Assembly: GCF_937900395.1 (NCBI RefSeq)
Contig: NZ_CALCDX010000154.1
Span: 1-13,751, forward strand
Direction of reading: 5' to 3'
DNA length: 13,751 nucleotides
DNA from: an uncultured Caulobacter sp.
GTDB lineage: Bacteria > Pseudomonadota > Alphaproteobacteria > Caulobacterales > Caulobacteraceae
Shown here: positions 7,208-13,337 of the stretch, in pieces
How the letters are laid out: every line of letters begins with the position of its first letter
Numbering within the stretch: the first letter of the stretch is position 1
The notes under the pieces: model-generated
Databases searched by the model: none
Told to the model about the DNA's origin: nothing
The model's input: only the letters and a program-made list of their open reading frames with translations
Made by a program: the position numbers and the translations under genes

Positions 7208-9931
7208 ATGCTCGAAAAGACCTTCGATCCCAAATCCGTCGAACCCCGCCTGTACGCCGCCTGGGAGGCCTCCGGGGCCTTCAAGCCAGCTGAGGATCCG
7301 AACGCCGAGCCGTTCGTCATCGTGATCCCGCCGCCGAACGTGACGGGCAGCCTTCACATCGGCCACGCGCTGAACAACACGCTGCAGGACGTGCTGACCC
7401 GCTTCCACCGCATGCGCGGCAAGGCCGCCCTGTGGCTGCCCGGCACCGATCACGCGGGCATCGCCACCCAGATGGTCGTCGAGCGCCAGTTGGCCGCCGC
7501 CGGCAATATCGGCCGCCGCGACATGGGCCGCGAGGCCTTCGTCGAGAAGGTCTGGGAATGGAAGGCCGAGAGCGGCGGGGCCATCACCAACCAGCTTCGC
7601 CGCCTGGGCGCCAGCTGCGACTGGTCGCGTGAGCGCTTCACCCTGGACGAGGGCCTGTCGGCCGCCGTCCGCAAGGTGTTCGTCCAGCTGTACAAGCAGA
7701 ACCTGCTTTATCGCGACAAGCGCCTTGTGAATTGGGACCCGCAGTTCCAGACCGCCATCTCCGACCTCGAGGTCGAGCAGAAGGAAGTCGACGGCGCCTA
7801 CTGGCACTTCGCCTATCCGCTGGCCGACGGCGTCACCTACCAGCACCCGATCGCCTTCGACGAGGACGGCAAGCCGACCGAGTTCGAGACCCGCGACTAC
7901 ATCGTCGTGGCGACCACGCGTCCCGAGACGATGCTGGGCGACACCGGCGTCGCGGTTCATCCCGACGACGAGCGCTACAAGGGCCTAGTCGGCAAGTTCG
8001 TGACCCTGCCGATCGTCGGCCGCCGCATCCCGATCGTCGCCGACGACTACGCTGACCCGACCAAGGGCTCGGGCGCGGTGAAGATCACGCCCGCCCACGA
8101 CTTCAACGACTTCGGCGTCGGCAAGCGCGCGGGTCTGGAAGCCATCAACATCCTGACGGTCGAGGCCAAGCTGAACGAGAACGTTCCGGCCGAGTACGTC
8201 GGCATGGACCGCTTCGTCGCGCGCAAGGCCATCGTCGCCCGCGCCGAGGAAGAGGGCTGGCTGAAGGAGATCGAGAAGACCAAGCACATGGTCCCGCACG
8301 GCGACCGTTCGGGCGTGGTCATCGAGCCCTTCCTGACCGACCAGTGGTACGTCGACGCCAAGACCCTGGCCCAGCCGGCCTTGAAGGCCGTCGAAAGCGG
8401 CGAGACCGTCTTCGAGCCCAAGCACTGGGAAAAGACCTACTTCGAATGGCTGCGCAACATCGAGCCGTGGTGCGTCTCGCGCCAGCTCTGGTGGGGGCAC
8501 CGCATCCCGGCGTGGTTTGGCCCGGAAGGCTCGATCTTCGTCGAGGAGACGGAAGAAGCGGCCTACGCCGCCGCGCGCGCCCAGTTCGGCGCCGACGTCC
8601 AACTGACGCAGGACGAGGACGTCCTCGACACCTGGTTCAGCTCGGCCCTGTGGCCGTTCTCGACCCTGGGCTGGCCCGAGAAGACCGCCGACCTCGCCAA
8701 GTTCTACCCGACCAGCACCCTGGTGACCGGCTTCGACATCATCTTCTTCTGGGTCGCCCGGATGATGATGATGGGCATCCACTTCATGGGCGAAGCCCCG
8801 TTCAAGCAGGTGTTCATCAACGCCCTCGTCCGTGACGAGAAGGGCGCCAAGATGAGCAAGTCCAAGGGCAACGTGATGGATCCGCTGATCCTGATCGACG
8901 AACTGGGCTGCGACGCGGTGCGCTTCACCCTGACGGCCATGTCGGGCCAGGCGCGCGACATCAAGCTCTCCAAGCAGCGCATCGAAGGCTATCGCAACTT
9001 CGGCACCAAGCTGTGGAACGCCTCGCGCTTCGCCCAGATGAACGAGTGCGTCCGCGTCGAGGGCTTCGATCCCGCGACCGTGCAGCAGCCGATCAACAAG
9101 TGGATCCGCGGCGAGACGGTCAAGACCGTCGCCGAGGTCACCAAGGCCCTGGAAGCCCCGTCGTTCGACGAGGCCGCCGGCGCGCTGTACCGCTTCGTCT
9201 GGAACGTCTTCTGCGACTGGTACTTGGAGCTGGCCAAGCCGATCCTGAACGGCGACGACGCGGCGGCCAAGGCCGAGACCCGCGCTACCGCCGCCTGGGC
9301 GCTGGACGTGATCCTGAAGCTGCTGCACCCGGTGATGCCGTTCATCACCGAGGAGCTGTGGCAGAAGACCGCCGAATTCGTCGGCCCGCCCCGCGACACG
9401 ATGCTGATCTCGGCCAAGTGGCCCGAGCTGCCCGCCGACTGGATCGACGCCGAGGCCGAGGCCGAGATCGGCTGGCTGGTCGAGACGGTGGGCGAGATCC
9501 GCTCGATCCGCGCCGAGATGAACGTGCCGCCGTCGGCCAAGCCGGCGCTTAGCGTCGTCGGCGCCGGTCCCGAGACCAAGGCCCGCCTGGCGCGCCACCG
9601 CGACCTGCTGCTGACCCTGGCCCGCCTCGACAGCGCCCGCGAGGCGGACGCCGCCCCGGCCGGCTCGGTCCCGATCGTGATGGGCGAGGCGACCGGCGCC
9701 CTGGCCATCGCCGAGTTCATCGACCTGGCCGCCGAGAAGGCCCGCCTGACCAAGGAAATCGCCGGCCACGTCGGCGAGATCGAGAAGGTGGGCAAGAAGC
9801 TCGGCAACCCCGACTTCCTGGCCCGCGCCAAGGAAGAGGTCGTCGAGGAGAACCGCGAGCGCCTGGCCGAAGCCGAAGCCGCCAAGGCCAAGCTGGAAGC
9901 CGCGCTCAGCCGGCTGGAGTCGGTGGGGTAG
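7208..9931 (+). CDS. valS: Valyl-tRNA synthetase
   Basis: A 907-residue class Ia aminoacyl-tRNA synthetase that charges tRNA-Val with valine in the cytoplasm and hydrolyses mischarged Thr-tRNA-Val through its CP1 editing domain. The start MLEKTFDPKSVEPRLYAAWE is typical of ValS. The nucleotide-binding HIGH motif is at residues 50-53 (NVTGSLHIGHAL) and KMSKS at 548-552 (GAKMSKSKGNVMDP). The editing domain shows VVATTRPETMLGDT, HPDD and GSGAVKITPAHDFNDF. The anticodon-binding domain has NASRFAQMN and HPVMPFITEELW. The last 65 or so residues are the ValS coiled-coil arm (AEKARLTKEIAGHVGEIEKV onward). ATG 7208 fits the family's length; the frame is open further upstream into popZ. No clear Shine-Dalgarno precedes it (CCCCACCGCC). 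No T-box or tRNA-like leader is seen, as expected for this group. Confidence 0.97.
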   Translation: MLEKTFDPKSVEPRLYAAWEASGAFKPAEDPNAEPFVIVIPPPNVTGSLHIGHALNNTLQDVLTRFHRMRGKAALWLPGTDHAGIATQMVVERQLAAAGNIGRRDMGREAFVEKVWEWKAESGGAITNQLRRLGASCDWSRERFTLDEGLSAAVRKVFVQLYKQNLLYRDKRLVNWDPQFQTAISDLEVEQKEVDGAYWHFAYPLADGVTYQHPIAFDEDGKPTEFETRDYIVVATTRPETMLGDTGVAVHPDDERYKGLVGKFVTLPIVGRRIPIVADDYADPTKGSGAVKITPAHDFNDFGVGKRAGLEAINILTVEAKLNENVPAEYVGMDRFVARKAIVARAEEEGWLKEIEKTKHMVPHGDRSGVVIEPFLTDQWYVDAKTLAQPALKAVESGETVFEPKHWEKTYFEWLRNIEPWCVSRQLWWGHRIPAWFGPEGSIFVEETEEAAYAAARAQFGADVQLTQDEDVLDTWFSSALWPFSTLGWPEKTADLAKFYPTSTLVTGFDIIFFWVARMMMMGIHFMGEAPFKQVFINALVRDEKGAKMSKSKGNVMDPLILIDELGCDAVRFTLTAMSGQARDIKLSKQRIEGYRNFGTKLWNASRFAQMNECVRVEGFDPATVQQPINKWIRGETVKTVAEVTKALEAPSFDEAAGALYRFVWNVFCDWYLELAKPILNGDDAAAKAETRATAAWALDVILKLLHPVMPFITEELWQKTAEFVGPPRDTMLISAKWPELPADWIDAEAEAEIGWLVETVGEIRSIRAEMNVPPSAKPALSVVGAGPETKARLARHRDLLLTLARLDSAREADAAPAGSVPIVMGEATGALAIAEFIDLAAEKARLTKEIAGHVGEIEKVGKKLGNPDFLARAKEEVVEENRERLAEAEAAKAKLEAALSRLESVG

Positions 9932-9954
9932 GGGGCTTTCAATCTAATCCAACC

Positions 9955-10093
9955 GCCTTCCTCGCCCTTGTGGCGAGGACCCATGGGGCGGCTAGGTTCG
10001 GGGCTTCAAAAAGGGGCGCGTCCATCGTGGGCGCGCCCTTCTTGGACTTTGAGCGGCTGAACGCTGGGTCCTCGCCACAAGGGCGAGGAAGGC
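9955..10093 (-). repeat. Palindromic terminator-carrying repeat element, copy 1
   Basis: Two perfect 29-base inverted arms (9955-9983 and 10065-10093) start GCCTTCCT and end GACCCA when read inward. Each arm folds on itself (TCCTCGCC, loop CTTGT, GGCGAGGA). The 81-base core contains a terminator-like hairpin. Read on the minus strand, the core aligns with the core of the second element at 12746-12883 (shared GTTCAGC just inside the arm, a stem ending in CC, the loop ACGAT, and CTTTTT). It lies between the convergent 3' ends of valS (24 bases away) and the HAD gene (20 bases away). It is too short to encode a transposase. The family name is not known to me. Confidence 0.88.
10008..10040 (-). 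terminator. Terminator in repeat copy 1, serving the leftward HAD gene
   Basis: On the minus strand the stem AAGGGCGCGCCC, loop ACGAT, then GGACGCGCCCCTT (one bulge and one G-U pair) is followed by a T-run. Plus-strand positions are 10029-10040 for the first arm, 10024-10028 for the loop, 10011-10023 for the second arm and 10008-10012 for the T-run. The plus strand has only TTCTT after the stem, so it is stronger for the HAD gene but may also stop valS transcripts. Confidence 0.6.
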
Positions 10094-10113
10094 ATATTGG
10101 GGAGGCGAGCAGG

Positions 10114-10824
10114 CTAGAAGCTCAGCCCACCCGAAGCCGCCGTTCTCGGCAGGCCATAGCCGCCAATCTCGGGATGCCGCGTCTCAAGCCGATGGGTGTG
10201 GGTGGCGGTGATCACCACGACGCTGGCGCCGGCGGCCTCGGCGGCGGCGATGCCGGCCGGCGCGTCCTCGAACACCAGGCAGTCGGCGATCGGATGGCCC
10301 AAGCGCTGCGCCGCCAGCAGGAAGCAGTCCGGCGCGGGCTTGCCTCGTTCGACGTCCTCGGCGGCGATCATGACGGCCGGGGAGGGCAGGCCCGCCGCCG
10401 CGATCCGTCGCTCGGCCAAGGCGCGAGGCGCTGAGGTGACGACCGCCCAGCGATCGGCCGGCAGGCTCGCCAGGAAAGCCGCCGCGCCCGCGATGGCGTC
10501 GATGCCCTCGACATCCTCAAGCTCGGCCGCGGTGACCGCCTGGGCCTCGACCTCGGGATCGACGCCTGGCAGGCCCAGCGCCGCGATGGTCTCGATCGTG
10601 CGGCGCCCGTGGATGGTGGGAAGGAACGCCTCGACATCCAGCCCGTGCTTGCGCGCCCAGTTCGCCCAGACCCGCTCGGCGGCGACGATGGAGGTCAGGA
10701 TCGTGCCATCCATGTCGAACAGGAACGCCGCGAAGTCGCGATCGGGGAACAGCAGGGAGTTGGCCAACAGGGGGCTCCTGGATGAAGGGATTTCCGCTAG
10801 GTCATCGGCTTCCGCGACGGTCAT
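10114..10824 (-). CDS. HAD-superfamily hydrolase, sugar-phosphate phosphatase type
   Basis: A protein of up to 236 residues with all four HAD motifs: I, FDMDGT (36-41, nucleophile D37 and acid D39); II, VVTSAP (128-133); III, GKPAPDCF (161-168); IV, VFEDAPAGIAAA (184-195). The cap after motif I is small and helical (subclass I), as in beta-phosphoglucomutase and YfbT/GPP-like phosphatases that dephosphorylate small sugar or polyol phosphates in the cytoplasm; the substrate cannot be told. The start is uncertain. ATG 10824 has no clear ribosome site, whereas TTG 10767 (residue 20) has AGGAG seven bases upstream and would give a 217-residue protein close to the usual family length. I favour the TTG but list the longer frame. 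It is divergent from the acyl-CoA synthetase and shares a control region with it. Repeat copy 1 provides its terminator. Confidence 0.87.
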   Translation of the reverse strand: MTVAEADDLAEIPSSRSPLLANSLLFPDRDFAAFLFDMDGTILTSIVAAERVWANWARKHGLDVEAFLPTIHGRRTIETIAALGLPGVDPEVEAQAVTAAELEDVEGIDAIAGAAAFLASLPADRWAVVTSAPRALAERRIAAAGLPSPAVMIAAEDVERGKPAPDCFLLAAQRLGHPIADCLVFEDAPAGIAAAEAAGASVVVITATHTHRLETRHPEIGGYGLPRTAASGGLSF

Positions 10825-10849
10825 GTCCAGCCAGGAAGTCGCTCTCTAA

Positions 10850-10874
10850 CTTATCAATGATCCCCTAGGGTCAA
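10850..10874 (-). promoter_or_regulatory. Candidate promoter for the HAD gene
   Basis: On the minus strand TTGACC (10874-10869) and GATAAG (10855-10850) are 13 bases apart, close to the Caulobacter housekeeping spacing. GATAAGTT matches GCTANAWC at about five of eight positions. The -35 overlaps the edge of the 14-bp palindrome at 10872-10885, so a protein bound there would block it. Confidence 0.35.
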
Positions 10875-10885
10875 ACGTACGTTTG
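10872..10885. promoter_or_regulatory. 14-bp perfect palindrome, putative fatty-acid-responsive TetR-type operator
   Basis: CAAACGTACGTTTG is a perfect dyad in the gap between the divergent HAD and acyl-CoA synthetase genes, 80 bases before the synthetase start. It fits the published PsrA pattern (C/G)AAAC-N2-4-GTTT(G/C) of proteobacterial fatty-acid regulators. A lone TCAAACG half-site recurs at 10916-10922. The palindrome is seen directly; the regulator identity is inference from the motif and the neighbouring gene. Confidence 0.55.
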
Positions 10886-10920
10886 CATCCGGCTTCCGGC
10901 TGTGCTCTCTGGGCGTCAAA

Positions 10921-10943
10921 CGCGCTCGCTCGACAAGAGCGCG
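10921..10943 (+). promoter_or_regulatory. Hairpin in the leader of the acyl-CoA synthetase gene
   Basis: CGCGCTC (10921-10927) and GAGCGCG (10937-10943) can pair around a nine-base loop, 22 bases before the start codon and just upstream of the GGGAGAG ribosome site. There is no T-run, so it is not a terminator. It may be a 5'-UTR structure or a binding dyad, or chance. Confidence 0.3.
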
Positions 10944-10965
10944 ACCTACCGGGAGAGTAAGCATC

Positions 10966-12720
10966 ATGACCCAGGCCGCCGCTTCCAAGCCCACTCCGTG
11001 GCCCGCCATGTCCATTCAGCAAGCCTATGCGCTGATCACCCAGCCGGGCACGCCGGGCGAGATGGACGAGGTCGAGATTCGGGGCGTGAAGACCCGGGTC
11101 TGGAAGAACTGTCCGCCGACCCTGCGCGAGACCCTGATGATGGGCCGCAGCCACGGCGAGAAGATCTTCATGGTCCACGAGGACGAGCGGGTCAGCTTCG
11201 AGGCTTTCTACCGCGCGGTCACCAACATGGCCGCGGAGCTGCAGGCGTCCGGCGTGCAAAAAGGCGATCGCGTGGCGATCGTGATGCGCAACATTCCCGA
11301 ATGGCCCGTCGCCTTCTATGCCGGCCTCATGGTGGGGGCGATCGTCACGCCGCTGAACGCCTGGTGGACGGGGCCGGAGCTGGAGTACGGCCTGATCGAC
11401 TCCGGCGCCAAGGTCGCGATCGTCGACGTCGAGCGCTACGAGCGCCTGACCGAACACCTGCATAACTGTCCGGAGCTGAAGCGCGTCTATGTCAGCCGCT
11501 CGCCCGAGGAGATCAGCCACCCCTACGTCGTCCATCTGGAGGTGGTGATCGGCGGGCCCAACGACTGGGCGGCGCTGGATGCCAAGCCTCTGCCGGCGGT
11601 CGAGCTCGCGGCCGATGACGACGCCACGATCTTCTACACCTCGGGCACGACCGGTAAGCCCAAGGGCGCGATCGCCACCCATCGCAACATCAACAGCAAT
11701 ATCTTCGCCGCCGCGGCGGCCTCCGCGCGCGCCTTCCTGCGCCGGGGTGAAATGCCGCCCCAGCCCGATCCGGCCGCGCCGCAGAAGGGGGCGCTGCTGT
11801 CGGTCCCGTTCTTCCACGCCACCGGCTGCTTCGCCGTGCTGAACCCGTCGCTGTTCGCCGGCGCCAAGCTGGCGATGATGCGCAAGTGGGATCCCGAGCG
11901 CGCCATGCAGGTGATCCAGGACGAAAAGCTGACCCAGATGGGCGGCGTGCCGACCATCGCCTGGCAGATCATCGAGCATCCGAACCGCGACAAGTACGAC
12001 CTGTCGTCGATCGAGGCCGTGGCCTATGGCGGCGCGCCGTCGGCGCCCGAGCTGGTCCGCAAGATCAAGGAGATCTGGCCCAAGTCCTCGCCGGGCAACG
12101 GCTGGGGTATGACCGAGACCTCGGCCACGGCGACCAGCAACTCGGCCGAGGATTACGAGAACCGTCCCGACAGCTGCGGCCCGGCCGTGCCGGTCACGGA
12201 CCTCAAGATCATGACGGTCGAGGCGCCGTATCGCGAGCTGCCGGTGGGCGAGGTCGGCGAGCTGTGGTGCAAGGGCCCGCAGGTCGTGCGCGGCTACTGG
12301 AACAAGCCCGAAGCCACCGCTCAGACCTTCGTCGACGGCTGGGTGCGGACGGGGGACCTCGCGCGCCTCGACGCGGAAGGCTTCTGCTTCATCATCGACC
12401 GCGCCAAGGACATGCTGATCCGGGGCGGCGAGAACATCTACTGCATCGAGGTCGAGAACTGCCTCTACGACCATCCGGCGGTGATGGACGCGGCCCTGGT
12501 CGGCATCCCGCACAAGACGCTGGGCGAGGAGCCGGCGGCGGTCGTGACGCTGAAGCCGGGCGCCGAGGCGTCCGAGGCCGAGCTGCGCGCCTTCGTCGCC
12601 GACCGCCTGGCCGCTTTCAAGGTGCCGGTGAAGGTGGTGTTTTGGCCCGAGACCCTGCCGCGCAACGCCAACGGCAAGATCATGAAGAACGAGCTGAAGA
12701 AGGTGTTCGTCGAGGGGTAA
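10966..12720 (+). CDS. Acyl-CoA synthetase / AMP-dependent fatty acid-CoA ligase (ANL superfamily)
   Basis: A 584-residue adenylate-forming enzyme that activates a carboxylic acid, probably a fatty acid, with ATP and then CoA for beta-oxidation or lipid synthesis. ANL motifs appear in order: FYTSGTTGKPKGA (223-235, phosphate loop), SVPFFHATG (279-287), VAYGGAP (352-358), GWGMTETSA (379-387), DGWVRTGDLARLD (457-469), IDRAKDMLIRGGENI (477-491), and the C-terminal catalytic lysine in PRNANGKIMKNEL (K571). There is no signal peptide, so it is cytoplasmic or membrane-associated. ATG 10966 follows a GGGAGAG ribosome site. Length and motifs are intact. A PsrA-like palindrome upstream suggests control by fatty acyl signals. 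Repeat copy 2 supplies a strong terminator after its stop. Chain-length preference cannot be read here. Confidence 0.92.
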   Translation: MTQAAASKPTPWPAMSIQQAYALITQPGTPGEMDEVEIRGVKTRVWKNCPPTLRETLMMGRSHGEKIFMVHEDERVSFEAFYRAVTNMAAELQASGVQKGDRVAIVMRNIPEWPVAFYAGLMVGAIVTPLNAWWTGPELEYGLIDSGAKVAIVDVERYERLTEHLHNCPELKRVYVSRSPEEISHPYVVHLEVVIGGPNDWAALDAKPLPAVELAADDDATIFYTSGTTGKPKGAIATHRNINSNIFAAAAASARAFLRRGEMPPQPDPAAPQKGALLSVPFFHATGCFAVLNPSLFAGAKLAMMRKWDPERAMQVIQDEKLTQMGGVPTIAWQIIEHPNRDKYDLSSIEAVAYGGAPSAPELVRKIKEIWPKSSPGNGWGMTETSATATSNSAEDYENRPDSCGPAVPVTDLKIMTVEAPYRELPVGEVGELWCKGPQVVRGYWNKPEATAQTFVDGWVRTGDLARLDAEGFCFIIDRAKDMLIRGGENIYCIEVENCLYDHPAVMDAALVGIPHKTLGEEPAAVVTLKPGAEASEAELRAFVADRLAAFKVPVKVVFWPETLPRNANGKIMKNELKKVFVEG

Positions 12721-12745
12721 GGCGGAGAAGAGGGTATCCCAACCT

Positions 12746-12883
12746 GCCTTCCTAGGCCTTGCGCCTAGGACCCATCGTTCAGCTACTCGGAAACTGAAAG
12801 GAGCGCTCCACGATCTGCGGAGCGCTCCTTTTTCGTCTGCATCAAGCCCGGCCCTGGATCCTAGGCGCAAGGCCTAGGAAGGC
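12746..12883 (+). repeat. Palindromic terminator-carrying repeat element, copy 2
   Basis: The 29-base arms at 12746-12774 and 12855-12883 are inverted copies with one mismatch (12858). They share the GCCTTCCT and GGACCCA ends and CTTG loop with copy 1. The arm hairpin here is TCCTAGGC, loop CTTGC, GCCTAGGA: two base pairs differ from copy 1 with both sides changed together. The 80-base core has GTTCAGC (12777-12783) and the terminator with the ACGAT loop start. It begins 25 bases after the acyl-CoA synthetase stop and ends 8 bases before the stop of the convergent amidase remnant. It lies in the opposite orientation to copy 1. Confidence 0.88.
12797..12833 (+). terminator. Strong intrinsic terminator in repeat copy 2, serving the acyl-CoA synthetase gene
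   Basis: A perfect 13-bp stem, AAAGGAGCGCTCC (12797-12809) with GGAGCGCTCCTTT (12819-12831), encloses the loop ACGATCTGC. A five-T run spans 12829-12833. The A residues on the left side allow some bidirectional action. Confidence 0.85.
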
Positions 12884-12891
12884 GAGAAGGG

Positions 12892-12996
12892 TTACGCGCT
12901 GACCGGCGGACGACGATGCGCCCAGGGCTGGGCCGCCTCCAGCTGGTAAGCCAGTCCAAGCAAGGTGGCTTCATCGCCGGCGCGACCGGCGAACTG
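12892..12996 (-). pseudogene. Amidase-signature family enzyme, C-terminal remnant
   Basis: Reading leftward, the last 34 codons before TAA (12894-12892) give QFAGRAGDEATLLGLAYQLE then AAQPWAHRRPPVSA. This is the usual C-terminus of amidase-signature hydrolases, where a conserved LPxGLQFxG block precedes it. Here the residues before QFAG read ELQGEG and then lose resemblance, so homology stops at about 12996. The gene would converge on the acyl-CoA synthetase, which is normal chromosome layout. I take the break as a sequence junction (deletion, rearrangement or chimera) rather than gradual decay, because the remaining part is well preserved. The call rests on a short C-terminal segment. Confidence 0.55.
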
Positions 12997-13130
12997 CCCC
13001 TCGCCCTGCAGCTCTCCGACGACCGCTGGCGCATCGAGAACGCCCCCGGCACGCTCACCGGCACCGCGCAGATCTCCGGCCCGTCCACGGCTCCCACAGG
13101 CCGCTACAGCCTCACGGTGGCGCGGGCCAG
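12985..13130 (+). pseudogene. Fragment resembling a TamB/AsmA-like envelope protein
   Basis: On the plus strand the frame reads GELPLALQLSDDRWRIENAP, then GTLTGTAQISGPSTAPTGRY and SLTVARAS. The alternating hydrophobic pattern and the LTGTAQISGPxxAPxGRYSL block resemble the repeated beta-strand segments of TamB/AsmA-type proteins that bridge the periplasm for lipid or beta-barrel traffic. It has neither start nor end. Resemblance fades after about 13130, where a patatin-like fragment begins on the other strand. The left boundary may share a short stretch (around GGCGAACTGC) with the amidase remnant. Identification is by remembered pattern only and could be wrong. Confidence 0.3.
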
Positions 13131-13137
13131 CCAGGGC

Positions 13138-13331
13138 GAGTCTTCGAGGATGGCGCCGTCCACGAGCAGCTCGCCCTCGTGAAGCACCGGCGGCAGCAGG
13201 CCGGCGGGGGAATTGCTGGCCAGCACGGCGCGCCACAGCGGGCCGTGGTCGAGCACGGTGGTGCTGCCGCGGCTCAGGTTGCAGCTGGCGGCGAAAAAGG
13301 GCCGCCACAGGCGCTCGATCTGCTGCTCGCC
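13138..13331 (-). pseudogene. Patatin-like phospholipase (RssA/NTE type), internal fragment
   Basis: Leftward translation gives IERLWRPFFAASCNLSRGST, then TVLDHGPLWRAVLASNSPAG and LLPPVLHEGELLVDGAILED. This matches the middle of patatin/NTE-type lipid hydrolases: the FFxxSxNLSR strand, the GPLWRAxxAS helix, the GLLPPV turn and the LLVDG block with the catalytic Asp of the Ser-Asp dyad. The nucleophile motif GxSxG and the N-terminal half are missing upstream, and the protein breaks off just after the Asp. The surrounding frame is open from 13532 to 13104, but only this segment looks like a real protein. It is bounded on both sides by unrelated fragments on the other strand, so it is not a working gene. 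Confidence 0.6.
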
Positions 13332-13337
13332 CGAGCC

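Noticed and set aside
10846..12870. A 674-codon minus-strand frame opposite the acyl-CoA synthetase, running into repeat copy 2
   Set aside because: Antisense shadow; no recognisable domain, and its N-terminal part is simply the translated repeat element.
9955..12883. The two repeats as ends of a composite transposon enclosing the HAD and acyl-CoA synthetase genes
   Set aside because: Each repeat is a complete palindromic unit with its own core; the genes between look like ordinary host genes, no transposase is present and no flanking target duplication is visible.
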